A DNA stretch of 64,000 nt from Telmatactis stephensoni. Lineage: Eukaryota > Cnidaria > Anthozoa > Actiniaria > Isophelliidae. Within the stretch, counting starts at the first letter, position 1. Each line of letters starts with the position of its first letter. Shown here piece after piece: positions 52,801-60,124 of the stretch. The stretch lies in the NCBI GenBank assembly GCA_029948255.1, contig JALIZF010001453.1, positions 1 to 64,000 on the forward strand, written 5' to 3'. The notes under the pieces were generated by a model. The model was given only the letters and a program-made list of their open reading frames with translations. It ran no database searches and was not told where the DNA came from. A program made the translations under genes and the position numbers.

Positions 52801-53161
52801 GCAACACCGAAACGTTGTACTTCAACGTTAGTTTTACTCTTTGTTAGCAAAATTTTCGTCTCGTTTTAAAGAGTTGACTGGTAGCACTGAGTTGCTGGTA
52901 GCCAGCTTGACTCAAAACTATTAATTTGCCAATCTCATAAATTCTCCGATAGGTCATGAAAAAGAAATATTTCACTTTTTTTTGCATTATTCTACTAATT
53001 GCTAAAATTGTAGAAATTTTGAAGTGCTTTAGCAAAAATCAATTAAAGAATTTGGCCTTGTTTAGAAGAATAAAGGAAATCTTACCTGTAAAGAAAGATG
53101 TAAAGGAAGTCCATATTACAAAGAACCACACACTATAGCAAGTCCTGGCCTTGGTTACCAT
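39020..53161 (-). CDS. Receptor A: Ig-superfamily transmembrane receptor with ITAM/ITIM-like tail (559 aa)
   Basis: Ten exons, all on the minus strand with GT/AG borders: 53161-53086, 51504-51160, 49244-48987, 47933-47670, 46239-45997, 44269-44228, 44159-44064, 42803-42779, 40005-39972, 39316-39020. The sum is 1,680 nt, with every phase compatible. Order: signal peptide, four Ig-like domains, short Thr/Ser stalk, one membrane helix, tyrosine-rich cytoplasmic tail of about 120 residues. All extracellular exons are phase 1-1, so domains can be added or skipped without frame loss. Many N-x-S/T sites. It is presumably a cell-surface recognition receptor signalling through tyrosine phosphorylation. 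Architecture resembles cnidarian Alr-type allorecognition proteins; no sequence search was possible. A paralogue lies immediately upstream (62429-59825). Confidence 0.88.
39317..39971. other. Receptor A intron 9
   Basis: Partly similar to the gene B intron 60125-60758. A short frame at 39712-39915 is not supported. Confidence 0.5.
39972..40005 (-). CDS. Receptor A exon 9: 34-nt micro-exon
   Basis: Codes RQNDINEESGYM, phase 2 in, phase 0 out, then gtaaag. Gene B has a 31-nt version (60759-60789) lacking one codon. Confidence 0.8.
41029..41430. mobile_element. hAT-like MITE with GGTACC motifs, copy 2 (inverted)
   Basis: Inverted relative to 30333-30738, about 90% similar by eye: same poly-C/G ends, GGACGGGGATGCTCGTCG and CCTAAAAGGTACC motifs. 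Flanked by GTTAAAC and GTTAAAA, an imperfect duplication. Lies in a receptor A intron. Confidence 0.85.
41587..41760 (+). mobile_element. SINE family 2, 5'-truncated plus copy
   Basis: Body landmarks TGTTTGATGTGTTGTTATCT, AATCAGCAAAAATCA, TATATCGAATGTAGTGGTAG; ends at an AATC microsatellite. Confidence 0.8.
41779..41905. repeat. (AATC)n microsatellite
   Basis: About 30 tetramer units with two interruptions, at the tail of the SINE. Confidence 0.95.
42779..42803 (-). CDS. Receptor A exon 8: 25-nt micro-exon
   Basis: Codes GHKGRTRQ between tctacag and gtataac; phase 1 in, phase 2 out. Gene B has the same-length exon at 61873-61897 (GQKGETIQ), supporting it. Confidence 0.78.
42917..43893. repeat. 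(AAACTAAC)n / (ACTA)n satellite, ~975 bp
   Basis: A core of about 100 copies of the 8-mer AAACTAAC with occasional one-base losses is flanked on both sides by (CTAA)n runs. In a receptor A intron. Not telomeric (TTAGGG). Confidence 0.97.
44064..44159 (-). CDS. Receptor A exon 7: transmembrane helix
   Basis: 96 nt: DK, then VPLAVLGALFGIAMIVIVIL and IVYII, then RKHRQ as stop-transfer. There is no charged residue inside the helix, so pairing with a charged signalling adaptor is not indicated. Confidence 0.9.
44228..44269 (-). CDS. Receptor A exon 6: Thr/Ser stalk
   Basis: A 42-nt exon coding SYVTPTSSETALT, phase 1-1, between tttcag and gtttgtt. Its counterpart in gene B (62388-62429) has the same length. 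Confidence 0.82.
45255..45405. repeat. (AAAAG)n microsatellite
   Basis: Pentamer then hexamer (AAAAAG) run. Poly-K and poly-F frames here are artefacts. Confidence 0.95.
45763..45929. mobile_element. Short inverted-repeat element
   Basis: Arms GTGTGTCAGTAAGAGGACAG and CTGTCCTCTTATTGACACAC, about 120 bp apart, in an intron. Confidence 0.6.
45997..46239 (-). CDS. Receptor A exon 5: membrane-proximal Ig (C2/I-type) domain
   Basis: 81 codons: CDVTPNPIKDGDNITLNCSS, YPRVNYTWTIGEVV, and NGVTFTCTATNRLG. Canonical Cys-Trp-Cys. Acceptor at 46240 (atgacag), donor cact|gtgagt. Confidence 0.9.
46547..46575. repeat. (CAA)n microsatellite
   Basis: Short CAA run; the apparent poly-Q frame is not a gene. 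Confidence 0.85.
47002..47042. repeat. Short perfect hairpin
   Basis: ATTAGGTACTACCTA and TAGGTAGTACCTAAT around TAGCTCCGCTA. Confidence 0.7.
47381..47500 (-). mobile_element. SINE family 2, truncated minus copy
   Basis: Begins TTTTTGTTTATCCTCGGATT and keeps ATCTCCGAGACT and CTCGCTACCATTACATTCGA. Confidence 0.82.
47670..47933 (-). CDS. Receptor A exon 4: Ig-like domain, recent duplicate of exon 3
   Basis: 88 codons: PPRIRHITPNQWVKQGSNIT, LQCNATGKPQPALYWRKDNT, SEGRYCCVAVNDFGN. Canonical Cys, Trp and Cys. The C-terminal half is nearly identical to exon 3, including LVLVNITGKQSEGRYCCVAV. Confidence 0.9.
48987..49244 (-). CDS. Receptor A exon 3: Ig-like domain
   Basis: 86 codons: RPRIRYITPDQWVNHGSKVQ, then LYCNATGKPRPSIYLSKD, and F strand EGRYCCVAVNDFGN. 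It has both domain cysteines, but the core tryptophan is replaced (IYLSK against LYWRK in exon 4). Several N-glycosylation sites. Phase 1-1. Confidence 0.88.
49723..50008. mobile_element. Foldback element in receptor A intron
   Basis: Inverted ends ATATATTTCCCAAAAGTAAT and ATTACTTTTGGGAAATATAT, with further pairing of TTCACGCTTAGCGTGC and its complement. Confidence 0.8.
50773..51048. mobile_element. Foldback element in receptor A intron
   Basis: Arms of about 110 bp from AGAGACCATAATACTAAGAG to CTCTTAGTATTATGGTCTCT, including GTTACTAAAAATAGCC. Confidence 0.82.
51160..51504 (-). CDS. Receptor A exon 2: N-terminal Ig-like (V-type) domain, atypical
   Basis: 115 codons from D at the junction, then GFKWVYHPESTTYGEIG. 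It has a C-strand-like tryptophan (STEIHWHYKL), a long C'/D region, and the F-strand signature KYGGKYCCFVES. The B-strand cysteine expected about 60-70 residues before is absent, so the usual disulphide may be missing. Phase 1-1. Confidence 0.75.
51928..52075. repeat. Tandem repeat, two ~92-bp units
   Basis: TCCGGTTTGCGTATTCGGCC plus CTG.ATGACGT.AAGG and TTCAAACCGGTTT occurs at 51928 and again at 52020. Confidence 0.8.
52166..52304. mobile_element. Short inverted-repeat element
   Basis: Arms TTATTAGATACTTTCTTGTG and CACAAGAAAAGATCTAATAA, with GCGAC..GTAAAATATCAGCCC pairing inside. Confidence 0.75.
53086..53161 (-). CDS. Receptor A exon 1: signal peptide
   Basis: ATG at 53161 starts MVTKARTCYS followed by the hydrophobic core VWFFVIWTSF, ending in phase 1 at aca g|gtaag. 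Classic n-region and h-region signal peptide. An alternative in-frame start is not visible. Confidence 0.8.
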
Positions 53162-53760
53162 AATAATTAACTGCCTTGGGTAAAAATGAATAAGTTCAGC
53201 ACCAAAAATGCTCAGTGTTGCAAGAAAAAAAACATGGAAAAAGCCATTTATTAAATAATATTGCTGGGGGGAGGGGGAGGGGGGGGGGGGGGCGGACTAA
53301 TATAAGATGTAAAATGTTGAAAATGAGTTTCAAAAATTTAGCGCAAAAAAGTACGACATGTCGGTACACATGGCTAATTATTCAACAATCGATAAAGTCT
53401 AAAATACCCTTATTTTATCCAATTTATACAGTAACATGTTGGTAATGACTTCAATTGCTTAATGTAGTTTATAAATATATTTAGCGCCCACAATATAACT
53501 CGAAAGTGCGGAGTTCTGATCCTTTTCACAATTTTATATTGACTTTGACGCGTGATATTTTCCATTCTGGGGTACCTTCGATTGAAATAATTATCCAAAG
53601 CGCACTAGCGGTAGGTAGACTGCTTATGTCTCAGTTGTCTCAGTATTTCGGTGGTTGAATAATAATGTTTAATAATATTTAAGATTTATATACCGCAAAT
53701 ATCTATATGTATATAATCAAATGCGGTTGAAATGAACTGAAATGAAATGAAGTATAATCA
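53162..53760. other. 5' flank of receptor A
   Basis: Presumed promoter side of the minus-strand gene. A G-rich tract lies at 53265-53293. No clear TATA box or other element assigned. Confidence 0.4.
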
Positions 53761-53958
53761 AACATAAAGTGTTTAAGAATCCCAACTGGCAAGGAGGCAA
53801 ACCAGTTGGCTATATTACAAGCATGGCCGAGAAACTGAATTTGAACTAATCGAAATCGGAACAAATTCAGTCTCAGATAGTGGCCAGAGCGGGAATCGAA
53901 CCTGGGACCGCCAGATTGCGAGACCAACGCTCTGACCACTCGCCCATGCTGCCTCCTC
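53761..53958 (-). mobile_element. SINE family 1 (tRNA-derived), minus copy
   Basis: On the minus strand: GGCAGCATGGGCGAGTGGTC (A box), CCCAGGTTCGATTCCCGCTC (B box), body CATGCTTGTAATATAGCCAA, GCCTCCTTGCCAGTTGGGAT. Confidence 0.88.
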
Positions 53959-55700
53959 GAGATCGCCAACCAAATGTTTCGTGTCAACATAATTTTTTTT
54001 GCATTTGATGCAAATGAATTTCAAGCCAAAAACACAGACATGTGCAGACAAATTGTATACATGCTAATAGGTTCATCAAGCAGAGCAAAACTGACGAATG
54101 TAAATCTGCGCGACCCTTAGGCTAGTTTTAGTAACAGGACGTTAACCCCAATTCCGCTCTAAGTGCTAGTAGTGAGGAAAATTCTCTTCCGGTGAAATTC
54201 TACCGCATGACAGTTTTATTGCTATTTTTTTCTGAATGTTCACTTATTATCATAATACCTTAAAAATCAGGATATCAAGACACAAAGATAGGTAGATCGA
54301 CGTTTTTCCTTTGCGTAATATTGATATTCCTCGTCCGCTGATCTCTAGCACTTTCACCAGTGCTCGAGCCACATGCATATTTTCGATTAAATGTTGACTC
54401 TATATTTAAGGTGGCTGCTGCCAAATTCAAACGAGTTTTGGCGAAATGTTGAACTCGTTCGCTAATTCGTGTCAATCGCAGCAACTTTATCGTCCTTAAC
54501 ATCAAATCTAATCCAATTCTTCTAAATGTTGGTGGTGTTTACGTTTTCGATATCTAGCTGAGATATACAGGCGCGGGTAAAAAAAAATCTCAACTAGAGT
54601 TGCACCAACGACGCAGGCGCATTTGCCGATGCCAGTCGATACTCACTGACAATGCTATTTTTACAAATTCCTCTGCCATATCTTATTCCGACATGCTTGG
54701 AAACCTCGTATAGAGTTTTTTTATATCTCTAACTGACAATGTTCAGACGACGGAAAGTGAAAATCGAATTTACGTGACAGCTTAGAGCCAAAAAATGACC
54801 GGCAAAAGTATTTCAAGTAATTTAACCAGTTTAAAATCTTTGCTTACATAAGTATTACCTCTGATGGAGGAACTTGTTCTACCATTGACCGCCCCACTGT
54901 GTTGAATATATTTCATTTTGTTGTTTCACTTTGATGCGTAATTTAGCCTGAAATACTTCCACACCAAAATAGATTTGAAAACATCTTTTTCCCCCTCCGT
55001 TTTCGTTGTCCACACTGAAACGGCGTATTTTTCATGCCGGCGTTTAAGCTTTTAGGTTTCGAGAAGTGAAACTACTTAGCTCAGTTGTGTGACATATGAA
55101 CTATATGAACCTGGGAGTGACGTGTTAATGTTATATTTTCTAGATCTGTTTTTTAAATGAGACTAGCTATTTGATTCTTATGCTAAGGTATTTTGTTGGC
55201 TTGAGGCACAAGGATATATTCGCCAGTTGCGTGACACTGCCTGATACACAAATCAGAGGTCAAATTTTAATAATATTCTCATTGGTAATGTCGTCGGTCA
55301 CAGTGAAGTTTATTATCTTTGGTATCAGTTGACTAATTTCGATGAAAACAATTTTGAGAGGTAACCAAGAACAAGAAAACATCATTATAAGCAAATGCGT
55401 TAGTAAAGAAACTCTGCAGACCGTCGCGACTATTTCTGTTATTAAATAAAGCATCCGCGAAGATGACGTGGCAAAACGTCATTTTCATGAGCCATCGATA
55501 CCTTGTGAGCGAAATTGTCGTGCACTTGATGACGTTTGCATACAAAAACCGGGTTTGAAACAGGATTTTTCCGATAGACAGATAGATAGTGTTACATCCA
55601 GATGTGGAAATCGCGATAGCCAGTCACGGGGGTTACTTTTTCCCTTGTTCCGCGAAGGGCCTAGAAAAGCTTAACCCCTGCCTGCAGGGTAAGGGGGAGG
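53959..55700. other. Spacer between receptor A and the downstream block of receptor B
   Basis: No gene recognised; several short frames only. Confidence 0.45.
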
Positions 55701-55704
55701 TGGA

Positions 55705-56156
55705 AAGGGTATCTCAAAATATATTAAGTTGTTCAGCAAATGAAGAAACAAAATCCCGTTCGAATTTTGAACATCATGCACACATAGTAACAGCGTGGGC
55801 CATTAGGTAAGTACTGTAGTCCAATAACTACTCCAAATGCTGAAACACATTATCTGCCGGCCCTTAGCTTCATCTATAAACCCAATCGATAGCTAGCCCA
55901 TTTAACGCTGAGCTATTGGATTTGTTTATATTGATAGCTGTTTCATTTATAAGTATGAATTGTTATAAACATTTTCTCTCAACTTTTATTATGTCCTAAA
56001 CCTCTTAATTTAGTCCTTTGGAAGTGAAGGACTGGCTAGCCACCACCTTTAGTTATACTGATGCTGCCATTTACAAAGCAATGAATATGAAAACATTTAT
56101 CATCATTTCACAACTTCCCTAATCGTCAATAACTCGTATTCAAGTGTTCCTAAAGC
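55705..56156. repeat. Paralogous block, distal part (matches 36069-36150 and 37216-37440)
   Basis: Same order and orientation as the downstream flank of receptor A: AAAATATATTAAGTTGTTCA, ACACATAGTAACAGCG, TTTCATTTATAAGTATGAAT, TATTATGTCCTAAACCTC. It lacks the foldback element found at 36151. Confidence 0.88.
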
Positions 56157-57962
56157 GTAAATAGAGAATACTTCATGGAAAGTGCGCGCGTACGGTTCAG
56201 TTTTATTCACGAGTTGTGAAGTATCATAAAACGAACGAGCGAGTGAGTTTTATATTATACAAAACAATGAGTGAATAAAAACTGTACAAAGCACTTGCCA
56301 TGGTGTTTTTTGTTTATCATATGCATATCGAGATTTTTATACATTTTAGTCATTTTGCTGTGAAATTAAAATGGTTTGCTTTTCCATATATGGTCAAGAT
56401 TTTGAGTTCAAAAAACATATGAACCCTACAAAACAAAATTTAAATTACAAACAGACGTCAAAACAAAACAAAAATAACATTTATTTGTATCTAAAGTGAA
56501 TAACAGTGCAAAATTATAATTATTTTCTGTGTAACTTGGACATTTTTTCTCGTTGACAGACGTTTGTTTACAAAACGAGCAAAGACAATACGAAGAATTT
56601 GAGTTCATTCAAAGTATTCAAAGACAAACTTACGGTCAAATTCACGCTCGTTAAACATGCTTGGCGTTTCAAATGTCCTTCAAAACTTGAAAAATTACCT
56701 TGAACTTGATTTATCAGTGTTTTTCTCCGAGCTTTTCTATAAAAGGGCTCAGTTCGACTAAATTTTCATTCAGTGACTCCGAATCTGCCGGCCGAGTGAA
56801 TCCTCCTTCGCTTTTTGCAGCACAGCTAGCGTGGTTTTGAAAATCTTTTTCCCATAGAGCTCTTCTGCATGACATCGATGACTTTTGTGGTAAATAAGCT
56901 AATCTACTTAGTTTTTACTGAATAAAGATTAAAAATTGAACTGCCAAGACTGAAAATCCTTCGATAAAAAGTGCTGAGAGGAGCCAGTTTGAAGAAAAAT
57001 TCTCATCAGGAATGAAGTCGCTTCTGATTGGACGTATCGTTTTTCTCACACGTGAAAAAAGCGATACGCGCATTCTGATTGGCTGAGAGCAATGAACGAA
57101 CGAAAATTTACTAAATGGAATTTTAGTGAGTATATCTCGATATGTATATAACTAGCCATTTCTAATAGAAAGTGAAGTGCTGCGAGTATGCAAGGTATAC
57201 AGCAACAATTGAGAGTGGGTAATTTAACCCGTGAAACCCTAAGTAAACGTACAAGTAGTTGTGGTTATAAAATTGCGTTGGTAAGTGAATTGTAATGGAT
57301 TTCTTTTGTATCTTTGACTGGTAAATAATTAGCGATATTGTTAATACAAATTTTGCTTATTGTTCTTTTAATTTTAGTCAGTCTTTGAATCAGTTTTGAG
57401 AGAATTATCAAGCTGCGTGATCGTGTTAGATCGGTAAGCTGAAACCCAAGCTTTTGTGCTATCTACAAATATTCATAAAGGTCAAAGGCTGTTTCTTTAG
57501 TAGTGACGTTTTACAGGCAGCAACAAAAGTGCGGACAAACTCATAAAAGATCATTGTCTTTCTCTAAAACCATCACTAAACTGCCTGTAAAACGTCACTA
57601 GCCTGTGACCTTTATAAATATTTGCACTGACGAATGAGGGTTGAATTCGACATGATATCGAACATGATAGCACATAAACTTAAGTTTCAACTTACCTCAA
57701 AATTGATTCAAAGACTGACTAAAATCAAAAGAACAATAAGCAAAATTTCCCCAATTATTTACCAGTCAAAGATACAAAAGAAATCCATTATAACATACTT
57801 ACCAACACTCTTTTATATCCACAACTTGTATATCCAGTGACCACTGACCATGCATTAACGTTAACTGATTATGATGACGTTTTTTGACGTCACGAGAAAA
57901 TCGCTGAAAAGCTCGAGCTTTGCACGAATAGTAAGCTGCTCGCTTCGCTCGCAGCAATAAAG
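56157..57962. mobile_element. ~1.8-kb insertion in the block B YMNM exon
   Basis: Block A reads straight across (CAAGTGTTCCTAAAACGTGG then TAAGTATCTTCTATAACATC). In block B the two halves are 1.8 kb apart. The insertion contains the foldback 57250-57832 and a GCTCGCTTCGCTCGC palindrome at its right end. No transposase frame; it could also be a deletion in A. Confidence 0.7.
57250..57832. mobile_element. Foldback element with mirrored exon-like segment
   Basis: Arms of about 200 bp: ATGGATTTCTTTTGTATCTT and AAGATACAAAAGAAATCCAT, then TCAGTCTTTGAATCA and its complement. A nested hairpin lies at 57460-57625 (AGTGACGTTTTACAGGCAG and its complement). Confidence 0.8.
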
Positions 57963-58176
57963 GTATGTATCTTCTATAACATCTAAGCAGTAGCGTATTG
58001 ACTTCACCAATTTCCTGGGGTGTCATGTCAACTTTGATTGGGTATCCTTGATAACCATTATCTGATACTTTCTTTGCATTTTTCCATAAATATTTGGAAG
58101 CAATTAAGCAGGGGAGTTGATCAGTTCGAATGGGATTCTGAGCCATATTCATATAAACCCCATGGTGTGACGAGTG
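57799..58176 (-). CDS. Receptor B candidate alternative tail exon (YMNM), tail altered by insertion
   Basis: Same acceptor and phase-0 start as 37672, reading HSSHHGVYMNMAQNPIRTDQ and on through the TPQEIGEV segment to CYRRY. After that residue the frame runs into inserted sequence to position 57799 (125 residues). A donor-like GTTG|GTAAGT lies just before the stop. Conservation of the frame before the insertion supports coding. Confidence 0.5.
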   Translation of the reverse strand, partial: HSSHHGVYMNMAQNPIRTDQLPCLIASKYLWKNAKKVSDNGYQGYPIKVDMTPQEIGEVNTLLLRCYRRYIPLLLRAKRAAYYSCKARAFQRFSRDVKKRHHNQLTLMHGQWSLDIQVVDIKECW

Positions 58177-59205
58177 CTGTAAGGTGTTAGCAGGATGGAT
58201 TGTCCCTTAATGATAAGCTTTGCATTGGTCGAAGAGGATGAGTTTAAACATCGTAGCATTTGGCATAAAAAGTTCAGACTTTGAACCGCGACGGGGGACG
58301 ACTCCAACTCCCTCACATCTGGGACTATCGTTTTCAGTCACGTGACGTCAAACCAATCAGGTCAAGCGTAATGCCTTAACACGAGGACGAGTCTACATCT
58401 ATAGTGGGTCAGAAGCTCGTTTAAGATCTTGCAAGTAAGTTTTTACAGTCTATCACGTTTAAAATTTATCCTACATATTTCGTCACAAGTTCAGATGAAT
58501 TTCCATAATTATGATTACTTTTGTCTCATGCAATGATGACAACTTGTAAACTGAGAAGTTTAACTATTTTGATGAATAATCACAATACTAAGAACTGTTC
58601 ATACAAATGCTTCTTCCTAAGAATTATGCGGTGAACTTGGCTTACATTCTACGGTATTCACTGCATTATCTTCCTGTCATCTCTCAGCCTATCGTATTTG
58701 TACTAGTTTCTATTACAACTCACTCATCTCTCTCTAAGTAAGATAGATTTTAGCATTTTCTTTTCTATTGAGCTGCCAGTTTTGTGAGCTTGAAGGAAGC
58801 GCTTTATGCACCAGTCGTGTGATTGTACGAACTGTTTGTTCAAACGATTAGCAAGTAACATCCTAGTCCAAATAACATTCTGGTCCTACAATTGGCAGTA
58901 ACATTTGACTGTTTATTCAAAACGTTTTTAAAGTTCTTTCATTTCGTTGGTGGCAGCGATTTCCGTGTGCAGCTAGAAAACCTAAAATCTGTTGAATTTA
59001 ATGAATGTCATCTGTGCTTGTTTTTCAAAAAACTAAAACTTTTACGTTGTGAGAACTTTACTGATGCAATTATCCTACTAATCTCATTCTACTTATGTAT
59101 GATGGTCACTACAATCAGGACACTTAAGATGCTCAAGGTGTAATTATCCATCTTTCACAAACGCTGTATGTCTTCATTTATGATGCATTCTATGTAAGGG
59201 TTGAA
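57963..59205. repeat. Paralogous block, middle part (matches 37441-38870)
   Basis: Collinear with the region downstream of receptor A, about 85-90% similar by eye. It has small indels and lacks the 108-bp MITE of block A. Confidence 0.88.
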
Positions 59206-59403
59206 GAATGAACACGAGTGTTCCATGGGATATAGAATCCCGAGCATTAGATAAAAGGCCACGAGGGCGCAGCCTAATTTCATATGGAAGAGTTTCAGAA
59301 TTTGCTCCGACAAATTTGATGTATGAACGTATATCGATATTAAAATGTTATTTACAAGTATTTAAATTGGTCATGGAACACAGAAAAATTGCAAAATGAT
59401 TAT

Positions 59404-59754
59404 CAGCGCTTGGTATTTTGATGCTCTGTGTTACGTAAAGTAACTAAAGATGTCAAAAAGTGGGGTTTTGAAACGCAGGAAAATTGTTGTATAAAGAAAA
59501 CAGTACCGTCAGTGAGTTTTCTATAACTAATCAGTATTCTTTATATAAAGCATACTAATGAACTCTTTAAACAAAAGAATTCAAAAGACCGGCTTCATTA
59601 GTATGCTTTTATATAGAGAATACTAATTAGTTATAAAAGTTCACTGACCGTACTTGTTTTCTTTACCCCACAATTTCCCTGTGTTTCAAAGCCCTCACCA
59701 TTTGACACATTTAGTTAGTCTATGCAATATAAAGCACCAAAATACTAAGCGCTG
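59404..59754. mobile_element. TIR/foldback element (~351 bp)
   Basis: Ends CAGCGCTTGGTATTTTG and CAAAATACTAAGCGCTG, with arm homology extending over about 130 bp each side. Confidence 0.85.
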
Positions 59755-59824
59755 ATTGGGCGAGTGAGTGTGATCATTTTCTAAAGTTGTGGAAACAACT
59801 AACGACTCATTAATTCCTTGGCAT

Positions 59825-60124
59825 CTAGCACTGATCTACCATCCTATCAAGAGACTGGTACTGATGAGAAACACCCTGCAAATCCTGGTAAACACTGTTA
59901 GATGTGTTTGCTTTGCTTCCAGTTGAAGGTAAAGTAGGTTTAGGAGGAAGTTTGGTGGCAGGGCTTAGAGAACTGTAAGTACTGGAACTAGCTTGAACAG
60001 ACTGGTACAACGGTGGATTGGCAGATATGGATGATGGTTGTTGAGGCTGGCTCTGGTTGTCAACAAACTCATAGTTTAGCTGATTACTAGGGGATTGGGT
60101 GGTGTCTTGAAGAGCGATGGCATT
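59825..60124 (-). CDS. Receptor B terminal exon: tyrosine-rich tail
   Basis: 99 codons plus stop, phase 0 after acceptor gttattag. About 80% identical to receptor A exon 10. All five Yxx(L/V) motifs and the ITAM-like spacing are kept, while the Ser/Thr linkers vary (PSTGSKANTS against YSTSSQVHTS). Confidence 0.88.
   Translation of the reverse strand, partial: NAIALQDTTQSPSNQLNYEFVDNQSQPQQPSSISANPPLYQSVQASSSTYSSLSPATKLPPKPTLPSTGSKANTSNSVYQDLQGVSHQYQSLDRMVDQC

Noticed and set aside
53880..53956. tRNA gene on the minus strand
   Set aside because: A and B boxes are present but the acceptor stem is poor and the body continues as a SINE found in three places.
58892..59143. 83-codon plus-strand frame, partly repeated near 38513
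   Set aside because: Lies in the 3' flank of the minus-strand paralogues; the frame is broken in block A, so not conserved as coding.
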